The notes under the pieces were generated by a model that was not told the DNA's origin, did not search any database, and saw nothing but the letters and a program-made list of their open reading frames with translations. A program made the translations under genes and the position numbers. From Arthrobacter mangrovi (GTDB lineage: Bacteria > Actinomycetota > Actinomycetes > Actinomycetales > Micrococcaceae), in contig NZ_BRVS01000018.1 of assembly GCF_026011795.1 (NCBI RefSeq), forward strand, positions 1-64,000: 64,000 nucleotides of DNA. The letters run 5' to 3'. Shown here piece by piece: positions 16,613 to 25,528 of this stretch (position 1 is the first letter of the stretch; the number at the start of each line of letters is the position of its first letter).

Positions 16613-16643
16613 ATATTACATGCAATTGCATCTATGGACTCAA
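16613..16643 (-). promoter_or_regulatory. Promoter and MarR operator of the monooxygenase operon
   Basis: On the minus strand, TTGAGT (16643-16638) and TAATAT (16618-16613) are separated by 19 nt. A perfect 12-bp palindrome ATGCAATTGCAT (16620-16631) lies inside that spacer. A repressor dimer there would block RNA polymerase. Confidence 0.65.
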
Positions 16644-16696
16644 CCGTGGACCGGCCGCATTCATTCCCGGCCGGGAAGTCCCCGGCACATGTCCGG

Positions 16697-19600
16697 TCAG
16701 ACAGCGGCGGGCTCGGGCACTTTTTCCGCAGGCTGCTGCCGGGCAGCGGCCCGGCGCTCGCGCCGGCCTTCCACCAGGCGGTACAGGACCGGGACCAGGA
16801 TCAGCGTCAGGGCAGTGGAGGAGACCAGTCCGCCAATAACGACGACGGCGAGCGGCTGGGCGATGAACCCTCCTCCGCCGGTCAATCCCAACGCCATCGG
16901 CGTCAGCGCGAAGACGGTGGCCAAGGCGGTCATGAGGATCGGTCGGAGGCGCTGGCGCGCACCATGCTCGATGGCCTCTGCCACGGGCAGGCCGGGCCGG
17001 CCGTCGTGCGGGTTGCGGTACTGGTTGATCAGGTCGATCAGCACGATGGCGTTCGTCACCACGATGCCGACGAGCATCAGCATGCCGATGAGCGACGGCA
17101 GGCCGAGCGGAATCTGCGTGATGACGAGCATCCCGATGGCACCGGTGGCCGCGAACGGTACGGAGACGAGCAGGATCAGCGGCTGGAGCAGGCTCTTGAA
17201 GGCCGCGACCATGATGACGTACACGATCGCCACCGCGGCGAGGAGGGCCAGGCCTAGCTGTTCGAAGGATTCGGCCTGCTGGGTCGCCGCGCCGCCGAGC
17301 GTCGCGTCGACACCCGCAGGCAGGTCCAGTCCGTCAAGGGCGGTCTGCACCTCGCGGCTCAGGGCGCCAAGGTCGTCGCCGGCGGCGGTGACGGAAATGA
17401 CCGCGGTGCGTTCCCCTCCGGACGCGGTGATCGAGGTCGGAACCGCGACTTCCTCGACAGTGGCGACGTCGGTCAGCGGCACCGGGCCGCTCGCCGTGGG
17501 AATCTCGACGGCGGCCAGCTGTTCGGTGCTGGTCAACTCCGTTCCCTCGCCGACCTGCACCGGGAAATCGGTGGTGCCGATCCGCACCGTGCCGCCCGGC
17601 AGCGGGCTGATGGTGGAGGCGACCAGCCCGGCGATTTGCTCCTCGTTGAGCCCGGCCTCGACCGCCTTGGCCCGGTCCACGGAGACCTCGATCACCGGTT
17701 CCGATGCCGCCAGGTTGCTCGATACTTCCGCCGCGCCGGGGACGTCGCGCAGCACCGCGGCCACGGTATCGGAGGCGGCCTGGAGCTGATTCGGGTCGGC
17801 GGCGGAGAGATCGACGTCGACGGTTCCGGAGGTGCCGAAGCCGCCGCCTTGGGTACTCAGCGTGATGGTGCCTGCATCCGGCAGGTCCGCGACCAGGCTG
17901 CGGACGTTCGCCCGCAGGGACTCCTGGTCCGCGCCTTCCTCGGTAATGACGGTGTACTGGGCCACCGAAGCGCCGGCGGAGCGGAACGCCCCCACGCCGT
18001 CGACGCTGTTGCCGATGGTGACCTGGACATCCCGCACGCCTTCGGTCCCGGACAGACGGTCTTCGACGTCCCGCGCGGCCCGGTCCGTGGCCTCGAGGCT
18101 GGTTCCCGGCGGAAGCTCCTGGCGGAGGCTGAAGCTGTTCTGTCCCGAGTCGCCCAGCAGGTTGGTCTGCATAAGGGGGACCATGGCCACAGTTCCGGCG
18201 AGGATGATGACGGCCGCCACGCACGTGATAACGGGGTGCCGCTGCGTACCGGCCAGCAGCGGCAGGTAGCCCCGCTGCAGTCGCGAGCGCTTCTCCGACT
18301 CGGTGGCGCGGGCGCGTACCGCCTCGGGATCCTCCAGCTGCGGCGGGGATTTCACGAACCAGTAGGCGAGCACCGGAACGATGGTCAGGGACACCAGCAG
18401 CGAGGCCAGGAGCGCCAGGGCGGTGGTGATGGCGAAGGGCCGGAACAGCTCGCCGGCCAGGTCCTGGACGAACGCGATGGGGAGGAAGACCGCGACCGTG
18501 GTCAGCGTGGAGGCTGTGATCGCTCCGGCCACTTCGCGGACTGCGGTCAGGATCGCGGTGCGTTTGTCCTCCCCGTAGCCCAAGTGGCGTTTGATGTTTT
18601 CGACGACGACGATCGAGTCGTCCACCACGCGGCCGATGGCGATGGTCAGGGCACCGAGGGTGAGGATGTTGAGCGAGTAGCCGAACGCCGAGAGGCCGAT
18701 GAAGGTGACCAGCAGCGACAGCGGAATGGAGATGGCCGTGATCAGGGTCGAGCGGACCGAGAGCAGGAAGACCAGGATGACCAGGACCGCAAAGCCGAGG
18801 CCCAGCAGGCCCTCGGTGGTGAGGTCCTTGATGGATTTCTCGATGAAGGGGGCCTGGTCGAATACCGTGGTGAACTTGGCGCCGTGCCCGATTTCGGCTT
18901 CGAGGTCGGGCAGCAGGTCGGCGACCGCGTGGGAGAGGCCGACGGTGTCGCCGTCCGGCGTCTTGGTGATCGACAGTGCAAGGGTTTCGACGCCGTTGGT
19001 GCGGGTGATGGAGGTGCGGGCATCGTCGGCGATGCTGACTTTGGCAACCTCGCCGATGGTTGCCGGGGCCGCGGAACCGGCCTGTGTCCCGGCGGGAGCT
19101 GCAGTCCCTGCCGGGGGAGCGGTCTGCGATTCCCCGGGAATCCGGCCCGGAACCTGCCCGGATGCCTCCGGTGACGCGCCCGCGGCCGGTGGTTCCGCCG
19201 TCGTACTTCCCGCCGGGGGAGCCGCGGCACCCGGTGCCGGCGTCGTGGATTCCGCGGCCTGCGCCCCGCCCCCTGAGGCCGGGGACTGGGCTGTCGGAGT
19301 CTCCGCAGCGGCCAGCGGCAAGGCTTCGATGGCCTTAAGGCTGTCCAAGGGGCTGCCGATCTGCACCGAGATGCTTCGGCCCTCCGGCTCGACAGTGCCT
19401 GCCGGGACGAGGCCGCCGCTGTTCTGCAGGCTGTCGACGATGGACCCGGCGGTCAGGCCGCGCTCTGCCAGGGCGGCCTCGTCGGGGAGGATCGAGATGT
19501 GGCGCCGCGCGCCGCCGGAAACGTCGGCACTGCGGACGCCCTCAAGCTTCTGCAGCCGCGGGACGGTCAGCCGGTTCAGCTCGGTGTTGAGCTCGCTGAG

Positions 19601-20044
19601 CTCAAGGTTGGAGGACACCGCCAGGAAGACGACCGGGAAGTCGCTGATGCTTCCGGCCAGTGATTGCGGCGCAACGTCCTCCGGCAGCAGCTGGCGGGCA
19701 TTCGAGATGGCCCGGTCGACCTGGCTGCGCGCGCGGTCCAGGTTGGTCCCGTAGGCGAACGTCAGGTTGACCGTGGACAGCCCGGTACGCGACGTTGCCG
19801 CCGTGGATTCGAGTCCCTCGACGGCATTGAGCGCGGATTCCAGCGGTTCGCTGACCTGTTTGTCCACTACTTCGGGAGAAGCCCCCGGCATCGCCGAGAC
19901 GACGGTGATGCGGGGGAACTCCAGCGACGGAATCAGCTCCTGCTTGAGCGAGCCCATGGTGATCACCCCGAAGACCGCGGCAAAAACGGTAATCAGGGCG
20001 ATCAGGGCCCGGTTGCCCAGCGACAGCGAAGCCAGCTTGTGCAC
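16697..20044 (-). CDS. RND-family efflux transporter (AcrB/HAE1-like)
   Basis: 1115 residues. Twelve transmembrane segments in the RND layout: one near the N-terminus (ALIALITVFAAVFGVITM), a large porter domain, helices 2-6, a second porter domain, helices 7-12. Helix 4 carries the proton-relay Asp pair in AIGRVVDDSIVVVENIKRH. The first porter domain is interrupted at about residues 240-330 by a Pro/Ala/Thr-rich insert. No adaptor or outer-membrane partner is encoded, as expected for a monoderm. The start is GTG at 20044 with no strong ribosome site, 9 bp after mqo ends, so it is probably read from the mqo message. Substrate unknown; drugs, lipids or solvents are possible. Confidence 0.9.
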   Translation of the reverse strand: MHKLASLSLGNRALIALITVFAAVFGVITMGSLKQELIPSLEFPRITVVSAMPGASPEVVDKQVSEPLESALNAVEGLESTAATSRTGLSTVNLTFAYGTNLDRARSQVDRAISNARQLLPEDVAPQSLAGSISDFPVVFLAVSSNLELSELNTELNRLTVPRLQKLEGVRSADVSGGARRHISILPDEAALAERGLTAGSIVDSLQNSGGLVPAGTVEPEGRSISVQIGSPLDSLKAIEALPLAAAETPTAQSPASGGGAQAAESTTPAPGAAAPPAGSTTAEPPAAGASPEASGQVPGRIPGESQTAPPAGTAAPAGTQAGSAAPATIGEVAKVSIADDARTSITRTNGVETLALSITKTPDGDTVGLSHAVADLLPDLEAEIGHGAKFTTVFDQAPFIEKSIKDLTTEGLLGLGFAVLVILVFLLSVRSTLITAISIPLSLLVTFIGLSAFGYSLNILTLGALTIAIGRVVDDSIVVVENIKRHLGYGEDKRTAILTAVREVAGAITASTLTTVAVFLPIAFVQDLAGELFRPFAITTALALLASLLVSLTIVPVLAYWFVKSPPQLEDPEAVRARATESEKRSRLQRGYLPLLAGTQRHPVITCVAAVIILAGTVAMVPLMQTNLLGDSGQNSFSLRQELPPGTSLEATDRAARDVEDRLSGTEGVRDVQVTIGNSVDGVGAFRSAGASVAQYTVITEEGADQESLRANVRSLVADLPDAGTITLSTQGGGFGTSGTVDVDLSAADPNQLQAASDTVAAVLRDVPGAAEVSSNLAASEPVIEVSVDRAKAVEAGLNEEQIAGLVASTISPLPGGTVRIGTTDFPVQVGEGTELTSTEQLAAVEIPTASGPVPLTDVATVEEVAVPTSITASGGERTAVISVTAAGDDLGALSREVQTALDGLDLPAGVDATLGGAATQQAESFEQLGLALLAAVAIVYVIMVAAFKSLLQPLILLVSVPFAATGAIGMLVITQIPLGLPSLIGMLMLVGIVVTNAIVLIDLINQYRNPHDGRPGLPVAEAIEHGARQRLRPILMTALATVFALTPMALGLTGGGGFIAQPLAVVVIGGLVSSTALTLILVPVLYRLVEGRRERRAAARQQPAEKVPEPAAV

Positions 20045-20053
20045 GGGCGGGCG

Positions 20054-21547
20054 TCAGCCGAGTTCCAGCACCCGGTCGGTGTCCGCGGTGATGTCGGAGA
20101 GCAGCGAGGGGTTCTCGTTGAGCTTCGCGCCGAAGCCGGGGATCATGCCCTTGAGCTTCGGCTCCCAGTTCTTGAACTCGGTGGGGAAGCAGCGCTGCAG
20201 CACCTGGATCATGATCGGTGCCGCGGTGGAGGCTCCCGGCGAGGCGCCGAGCAGGCCGCTGATGCTGCCGTCGGCCGAGGTGATGACCTCGGTGCCGAAC
20301 TGCAGCACGCCGCCGCTCTTCGGATCCTTCTTGATGACCTGGACGCGCTGGCCGGCGGTGATCAGCTCCCAGGCGTCTCCGACGACGTCGGGGTAGAAGT
20401 CGCGCAGCGCGGCGATCTTCTTCGGCCGGCTCTTGAGGACCTCGGTGACCAGGTACTTGACCAGGCTCATGTTGTCCTTGGCGACCGCCAGCATCGGAAT
20501 CAGGTTGTGCGTGCGGACCGAGAGCGGCAGGTCCAGGAAGGAACCGGACTTCAGGAAGTTCGGGGAGAATCCGCCGTACGGGCCGAAGAGCAGGGAGCGC
20601 TTGCCGTCGACGAAGCGGGTGTCCAGGTGCGGGACGGACATGGGCGGGGCGCCGACCGAGGCCTGGCCGTAGACCTTGGCGTTGTGGCGCGCGATGACGG
20701 ATTCGTCGGTCGAGCGCAGGAACTGGCCGGAAACCGGGAAACCGCCGAAGCCCTTGGCCTCGGGAATGCCGGCGCGCTGCAGCAGGTGCAGGGCGCCGCC
20801 GCCGGCACCGACGAAGACGAAGCGGGCCGAGACCGTGCTGGTCTCGCCGGTGGAGTTGTTCTTGACCTTCAGGTCCCAGCGGCCGTTGCTGGCGCGGCTG
20901 ACATTCAGGACCTTGTGACCGTAGTTCAGGTCGGCGCCGTTGGCGCCCATGTAGCCGGCCAGCTTGCGGCTCAGGGTGCCGAAGTCGACGTCGGTTCCGC
21001 CGACCACGCGGGAGCCGGCGACGCGCTGGCCGGGGTCGCGGCCTTCCATGACCAGCGGGACCCAGTCGGCGAGTTCGGCATGGTCCTCGCTGTATTCGAT
21101 CTTTTCGAACAGCGGCTCGGCGCGCAGGGCTTCGTAACGGCGCTTGAGGTAATCCGAATGCGCGTCGCCCCAGACAAAGCTCATGTGCGGCAGCGGGTTG
21201 ATGAAGTCCTTCGGCGAGCCGATGTGTCCCTCGGACACCATGTGGGCCCAGAACTGGCGGGAAACGTGGAACTGTTCGTTGATCCCCACGGCCTTCGCCG
21301 TCGGGACGGAGCCGTCCGCCGCGGCCGGGGTGTAGTTCAGTTCGCACAGCGCCGCGTGGCCCGTGCCGGCATTGTTCCAAGGATCGGAGCTCTCAAGCCC
21401 GGCCTGGGCGAGGTTCTCGTAGAGGGAGATGCTCCACGTGGGCTGCAGCTGCTTGAGCAGGGAGCCGAGCGTGGTGCTCATGATGCCGCCGCCGATCAGC
21501 GCAACGTCAATGTTTTTGGATGATCCCGAAGGGTTAATAGCAGTCAA
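20054..21547 (-). CDS. mqo: Malate:quinone oxidoreductase
   Basis: 497 residues. Membrane-associated FAD enzyme oxidising malate to oxaloacetate with electrons to menaquinone. Family blocks: [18 protein letters not shown] (FAD motif), [84 protein letters not shown], and [13 protein letters not shown]. Usual length. The start is TTG at 21547, supported by GGGAGATGG just upstream and no better ATG. The RND gene follows after 9 bp. Confidence 0.96.
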   Translation of the reverse strand: MTAINPSGSSKNIDVALIGGGIMSTTLGSLLKQLQPTWSISLYENLAQAGLESSDPWNNAGTGHAALCELNYTPAAADGSVPTAKAVGINEQFHVSRQFWAHMVSEGHIGSPKDFINPLPHMSFVWGDAHSDYLKRRYEALRAEPLFEKIEYSEDHAELADWVPLVMEGRDPGQRVAGSRVVGGTDVDFGTLSRKLAGYMGANGADLNYGHKVLNVSRASNGRWDLKVKNNSTGETSTVSARFVFVGAGGGALHLLQRAGIPEAKGFGGFPVSGQFLRSTDESVIARHNAKVYGQASVGAPPMSVPHLDTRFVDGKRSLLFGPYGGFSPNFLKSGSFLDLPLSVRTHNLIPMLAVAKDNMSLVKYLVTEVLKSRPKKIAALRDFYPDVVGDAWELITAGQRVQVIKKDPKSGGVLQFGTEVITSADGSISGLLGASPGASTAAPIMIQVLQRCFPTEFKNWEPKLKGMIPGFGAKLNENPSLLSDITADTDRVLELG

Positions 21548-21685
21548 CTTCCATCTCCCGTAGCAGCTTCGCCAGCGCTTAGAAGATTACCCCGCCCCGG
21601 CATCGACTCTAAAATTCCGCCGTCGGGATGTGACCCGAAAGACAGACGCGAAAGCGGCTTCCGGCTAGGATGCGGTGCCGGAATC

Positions 21686-23359
21686 CTAGGCTTCGGAGCG
21701 GATGCGGATCAGGTTGCAGGGCTCGTCCAGCATGGGGCTGGCCGGGTAGCTCTCGACCCGCGGCCCCATGGCCAGGGCCGACACCGGGAAGGCCAGCGGG
21801 ACCGCCGGCAGCAGACGCGCCAGCTGCTCGTTGATCTGCAGGTAGGCGGCGGTCCGTTCCTCGCCGGGCTCCAGCGTCCGTGCGCGCGCCAGCCTGCTGG
21901 TCAGCTGCGCGCTCTCCAGGCCGAACTCGCTCGACTCCGTCCCGAAGAGCGTGCCCAGGAAGTTGTCCGGGTCGCGGTAGCTGCCGTTCATGCCGCCGAG
22001 ATGGAGGGCCTGGTCCTTGCTTGCACGCACCCGCTCCAGGTAACCGTCCGACCAGGCCACCGGCATGGGCCGGATGTTGAAGCCGGCGGCCGTCAGCTGG
22101 CGGCTCAGTTCCGCGTAGATCTTCTCCGGGGCCGGCAGGTAGGCCCTGGTGACGTCCAGCGGATAGTAGAACGGCAGTTCGGCGCCGTCGTACTCCGCCT
22201 CCGCGAGCAGTTCCCGGGCGCGGTCCGGTGCGTACTCGTAGTAAGGGATGTCCTCGCTGTTGACGCCCAGGCTCGGCGGCACGAACTGCTTGGCCTCCAC
22301 CGAGCCCTGCAGGAAGAAGGACTTCAGCAACCTGTCCCGGTCGATGGCGTGGGCGATGGCCTGGCGGATACGGACGTCGTCCAAGGGACCGTACGCCTTG
22401 TTGATGCCCAGGTAGGTCACGGCGAACGGGTCGCGCTGGAGGATCTGCATGCCGCTCCGGACCAGCCCGGCGTAGGTTTCCGGCGTTGCCAGGTCGTAGC
22501 CGTCGATGTCCCCGGCCTTGAGCTCGCGGAGCCGGGCGGCCGGATGCGAGAGCGTGGTGAACTCCACCCTGCCGACCTGGGCGGCCGGACCCCAATACTG
22601 GTCGAACTCTTCCAGCAGCACCTTGCCGGTCGAGAACTCTTTCAGCCGGTAGGGGCCGGTCCCCACGGGGTGCAGCGCGAAGGCGGACAGCTTCCTTCCG
22701 GCGCGCTCCTCGGTCAGCTTGTCCGCCGTCTTCGCCTCCAGTGCCGCCGGCGAGGCGATGGCGAAGGACGGCATCGAGAGCGCGGCCACCAAACCGGTGT
22801 AGCGGCGGTTGAGTTCCAGCCTGATCTCGAGCGGTCCCAGCACTTCGCAGCCCCGGTAGACGGACTCGGTCTCCTCATCGGCGAAGGACCCGAAGACGGC
22901 GCTGTAGGGCAAGTTCCCGTTGTTTGGCCGGAGGGCCCGCGGCAACCGGAACCAGCGCTCGAAGTTGGCGCGCACGGCTTCGGCGTCGAAGGCGGTGCCG
23001 TCATGGAAAGTCACGCCCTCACGCAGCTTGAACACGTAGGCGCGGCCGCCGTCCTCCTCCGTGAATTCGGTGGCCAGTCCGGGCGCCGGAACCCCGGTGT
23101 CCCGATTGGCGCCCACGAGTGTTTCCATGATCTGGCGGGTGACGCGGAAGGAGTCGGTGTCGACGGCCAGGACCGGGTCGAGGACGGCCGGATCCGCGGC
23201 GGTGCCCATGGTGAATTTCAGGTTCGCGGGCAGCGGGGCCCGCGACGTCGTCGCCGTCGAACGCGCTGCACCCGGCTGGCCCGTGCAGCCGGTGAGCACC
23301 AATGCAGCAGCCGCCGCGCCGGCCTTGAGGAACGTGCGCCGCGCAGGCGAATCTTGCAC
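21686..23359 (-). CDS. Peptide/nickel-type ABC substrate-binding lipoprotein (first copy)
   Basis: 557 residues, GTG start at 23359 behind GAGGAG. Signal peptide with RRTFLK followed by a hydrophobic run and lipobox LTGC at about residues 22-25; the twin Arg suggests Tat export. Mature part is a family 5 extracellular solute-binding protein: LKFTMGTAADPAVLDPVL, LREGVTFHDGTAFDAEAV, HPVGTGPYRL, FVTYLGINKAYGPL-like block, and the end SYPASPMLDEPCNLI. A clear paralogue of the protein at 27559-29247 (which ends SYPASPVNDEVYNM). Divergent from the fused ATPase gene, with 128 bp between starts. It captures peptides or related solutes. Confidence 0.9.
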   Translation of the reverse strand: MQDSPARRTFLKAGAAAAALVLTGCTGQPGAARSTATTSRAPLPANLKFTMGTAADPAVLDPVLAVDTDSFRVTRQIMETLVGANRDTGVPAPGLATEFTEEDGGRAYVFKLREGVTFHDGTAFDAEAVRANFERWFRLPRALRPNNGNLPYSAVFGSFADEETESVYRGCEVLGPLEIRLELNRRYTGLVAALSMPSFAIASPAALEAKTADKLTEERAGRKLSAFALHPVGTGPYRLKEFSTGKVLLEEFDQYWGPAAQVGRVEFTTLSHPAARLRELKAGDIDGYDLATPETYAGLVRSGMQILQRDPFAVTYLGINKAYGPLDDVRIRQAIAHAIDRDRLLKSFFLQGSVEAKQFVPPSLGVNSEDIPYYEYAPDRARELLAEAEYDGAELPFYYPLDVTRAYLPAPEKIYAELSRQLTAAGFNIRPMPVAWSDGYLERVRASKDQALHLGGMNGSYRDPDNFLGTLFGTESSEFGLESAQLTSRLARARTLEPGEERTAAYLQINEQLARLLPAVPLAFPVSALAMGPRVESYPASPMLDEPCNLIRIRSEA

Positions 23360-23487
23360 TCGTGCTCCTCAGGTACGGCTTTAGAATCGGGAATGTTCAG
23401 TCTAATTGACGGCCCGGAAAATAAAGAAGCTGCAAACCATTCGGCAAACGTGGCCGGGATCACGATTCCATGCGGCACGATAGTCCC

Positions 23488-25263
23488 ATGACCGATACCG
23501 CCCAGCCGCTGCTTGAGATCCGCAACCTCGCGGTCGACTTCCGCACGACCTATGGCAATGTCTCCGCCGTCAAGGACGCCAGCCTTAGCCTTGCGGAGGG
23601 CCAGACACTGGCCATCGTGGGGGAGTCCGGTTCCGGCAAATCGACGACGGCGATGGCGGCCATCGGGCTTCTGCCGCGGAACGGCGGGGTCAGTTCCGGG
23701 AGCATCCTGTTCGACGGCGAGGAACTTGTGGGGATGCCCGAGGCGCGGATGCGGCGGATCCGCGGACGGCAGATCGGGCTCGTTCCCCAGGATCCGATGT
23801 CCAACCTGAATCCCGTCACGAGGATCGGAACGCAGGTCGCTGAAACGTTGCTGGTGCACGGCATGGCTACGCCGCGCAATGTGGAGGCGCGGGTTGTGGA
23901 GACGCTCGAGGCGGCGGGTCTGCCGGACGCCCGGGAGCGGGCCAGGCAGTACCCGCACGAATTCTCCGGGGGCATGCGGCAGCGCGCGTTGATCGCCATC
24001 GGGCTGGCCTGCCGGCCGCGGCTGCTGATCGCCGACGAGCCGACGTCCGCGCTGGACGTCACGGTCCAGCGGACCATTTTGGACCAGATCGATCGCATGA
24101 CCGAAGAACTCGGCACCGCGGTACTGCTGATCACGCATGACTTGGGCCTGGCGGCCGAGCGGGCCGAGCAGCTGGTGGTCATGCACCGCGGCCGGGTGGT
24201 CGAGGCGGGACCTGCCGAACAGCTCCTCGAAGACCCCGGGCACCCCTATACCCAGGCCCTGGTGAAGGCGGCCCCGAGCGTTGCTGCCGTGCGGCTTCAA
24301 CCGGGGGCGTACGCGGCCAGCATCGGCGAACGGACCATGCACGCGGAGGAAGGCTTTGCTGTTACTCCGGACGGGCAGAGACCGAACGCAGTGAGGCCGA
24401 ACGCGGTGAGGCCGAACGCAGTGGCGACTGAAGCGGCATCGAGGGTGCAGGGCCTCGGCAACATCGTGGAGCTGCGGGACCTGACCAAGGCCTACAAGAT
24501 CCGCGGCCGGGCGGAGGAGTTCTATGCGGCCAGGAATGTCACGCTCGAGGTTCCGCGCGGGAGCACTGTCGCTCTCGTCGGCGAATCCGGCTCCGGCAAG
24601 ACCACTACGGCCCGCATGCTTCTGAAGCTGATCGAGCCGACGAGCGGGAGCATGACCTTCGACGGCATGGACGTCGCCAGCCTGGGCAAGGAGCAGTTGC
24701 GCGAGTTCCGGCAGCGGGTCCAGCCCGTCTTCCAGGACCCGTACTCCTCGCTGAACCCCATGTTCACGATCGGACGGATCATCGAGGAGCCTCTCAGCAC
24801 CTACAAGCGCGGGAACGCCCGGGAGCGCGACGCACGGGTGCGGGAGCTGATGGACCAGGTGGCGCTGCCGCACTCCATGCTCCGCCGCTACCCGTCCGAG
24901 CTCTCCGGCGGACAGCGCCAGCGCGTGGCCATCGCCCGGGCCCTGGCGCTGAAGCCCGAACTGCTTGTTTGCGATGAACCCGTCTCCGCGCTCGATGTCC
25001 TGGTCCAGGCCCAGATCCTGAAGCTGCTCGGCGACCTGCAGGCCGAGCTGGGCCTGAGCTATCTCTTCATCTCCCACGACCTTGCGGTTGTACGCCTGAT
25101 CTCCGACTATGTGTGCGTAATGAAAGACGGTGAACTGGTGGAGGCGGCGTCGTCGGAAGAAGTCTTCACCAACCCGCGCCACCCCTACACGCGCCGCCTG
25201 CTGGCCTCCATCCCGGGCAATGAACTGGAGATCTACGATGACGACCCCGACATCGCCTCCTGA
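23488..25263 (+). CDS. Fused double ATPase of a peptide ABC importer (DppD-DppF type)
   Basis: About 591 residues with two complete ATP-binding cassettes. First: Walker A GESGSGKST, signature FSGGMRQRALIA, Walker B LLIADEPTSALD. Second, from about residue 330: GESGSGKTT, LSGGQRQRVAIA, LLVCDEPVSALD. The linker between them contains RPNAV three times, coded by a 15-bp tandem repeat (24379-24423). Each cassette ends with the oligopeptide-family tail (PYTQALVKAAP and PYTRRLLASIPG). Neither ATG (23470 or 23488) has a good ribosome site; 23488 fits homologues better. It energises the permeases at 25529-27471 although it lies on the other strand. Confidence 0.9.
   Translation: MTDTAQPLLEIRNLAVDFRTTYGNVSAVKDASLSLAEGQTLAIVGESGSGKSTTAMAAIGLLPRNGGVSSGSILFDGEELVGMPEARMRRIRGRQIGLVPQDPMSNLNPVTRIGTQVAETLLVHGMATPRNVEARVVETLEAAGLPDARERARQYPHEFSGGMRQRALIAIGLACRPRLLIADEPTSALDVTVQRTILDQIDRMTEELGTAVLLITHDLGLAAERAEQLVVMHRGRVVEAGPAEQLLEDPGHPYTQALVKAAPSVAAVRLQPGAYAASIGERTMHAEEGFAVTPDGQRPNAVRPNAVRPNAVATEAASRVQGLGNIVELRDLTKAYKIRGRAEEFYAARNVTLEVPRGSTVALVGESGSGKTTTARMLLKLIEPTSGSMTFDGMDVASLGKEQLREFRQRVQPVFQDPYSSLNPMFTIGRIIEEPLSTYKRGNARERDARVRELMDQVALPHSMLRRYPSELSGGQRQRVAIARALALKPELLVCDEPVSALDVLVQAQILKLLGDLQAELGLSYLFISHDLAVVRLISDYVCVMKDGELVEAASSEEVFTNPRHPYTRRLLASIPGNELEIYDDDPDIAS
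24379..24423 (+). repeat. 15-bp tandem repeat, three copies, in the ATPase linker
   Basis: Three in-frame units, each coding RPNAV, between the two ATPase domains. The units differ by one or two third-position bases. This is a replication-slippage type expansion in a flexible linker. Confidence 0.85.
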
Positions 25264-25525
25264 CGAACCGCCCCGGCCGGAAGGATTCGGCTTCCGGACC
25301 GGGGTGCGCAGCGAAGCCGTGGCGATTGGTTTCGCCGTCTTCGTGCTGGCACTAGGGACAGCGCTGCTGGCGATCGGCGCGCTGATCCTCGCGGACGCAG
25401 GCCGCTGGGGCTATGTGCTGGCCCTGGTGGTGCTGGAGCTGCTGTTCATCGCCGGCTTTGCGGCGATGGTCCACATGGCGCGGCAGCGGCACCGCCCGCA
25501 CGGCACTACGCCTCCGCCGGCCTGA
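25238..25525 (+). CDS. Small two-helix membrane protein
   Basis: 95 residues from an ATG at 25238 with GGAG 7 bp upstream. It overlaps the last 26 bp of the fused ATPase gene in another frame, so it is translationally coupled. A Pro-rich N-terminus (about 30 residues) precedes two hydrophobic helices (AVAIGFAVFVLALGTALLA and YVLALVVLELLFIAGFAAM), with a basic His/Arg C-terminus. No known family is recognised. Its place suggests an accessory role in the transporter, or just a hitch-hiking gene. It is convergent with the permease gene 4 bp away. Confidence 0.7.
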   Translation: MTTPTSPPDEPPRPEGFGFRTGVRSEAVAIGFAVFVLALGTALLAIGALILADAGRWGYVLALVVLELLFIAGFAAMVHMARQRHRPHGTTPPPA

Positions 25526-25528
25526 TGG

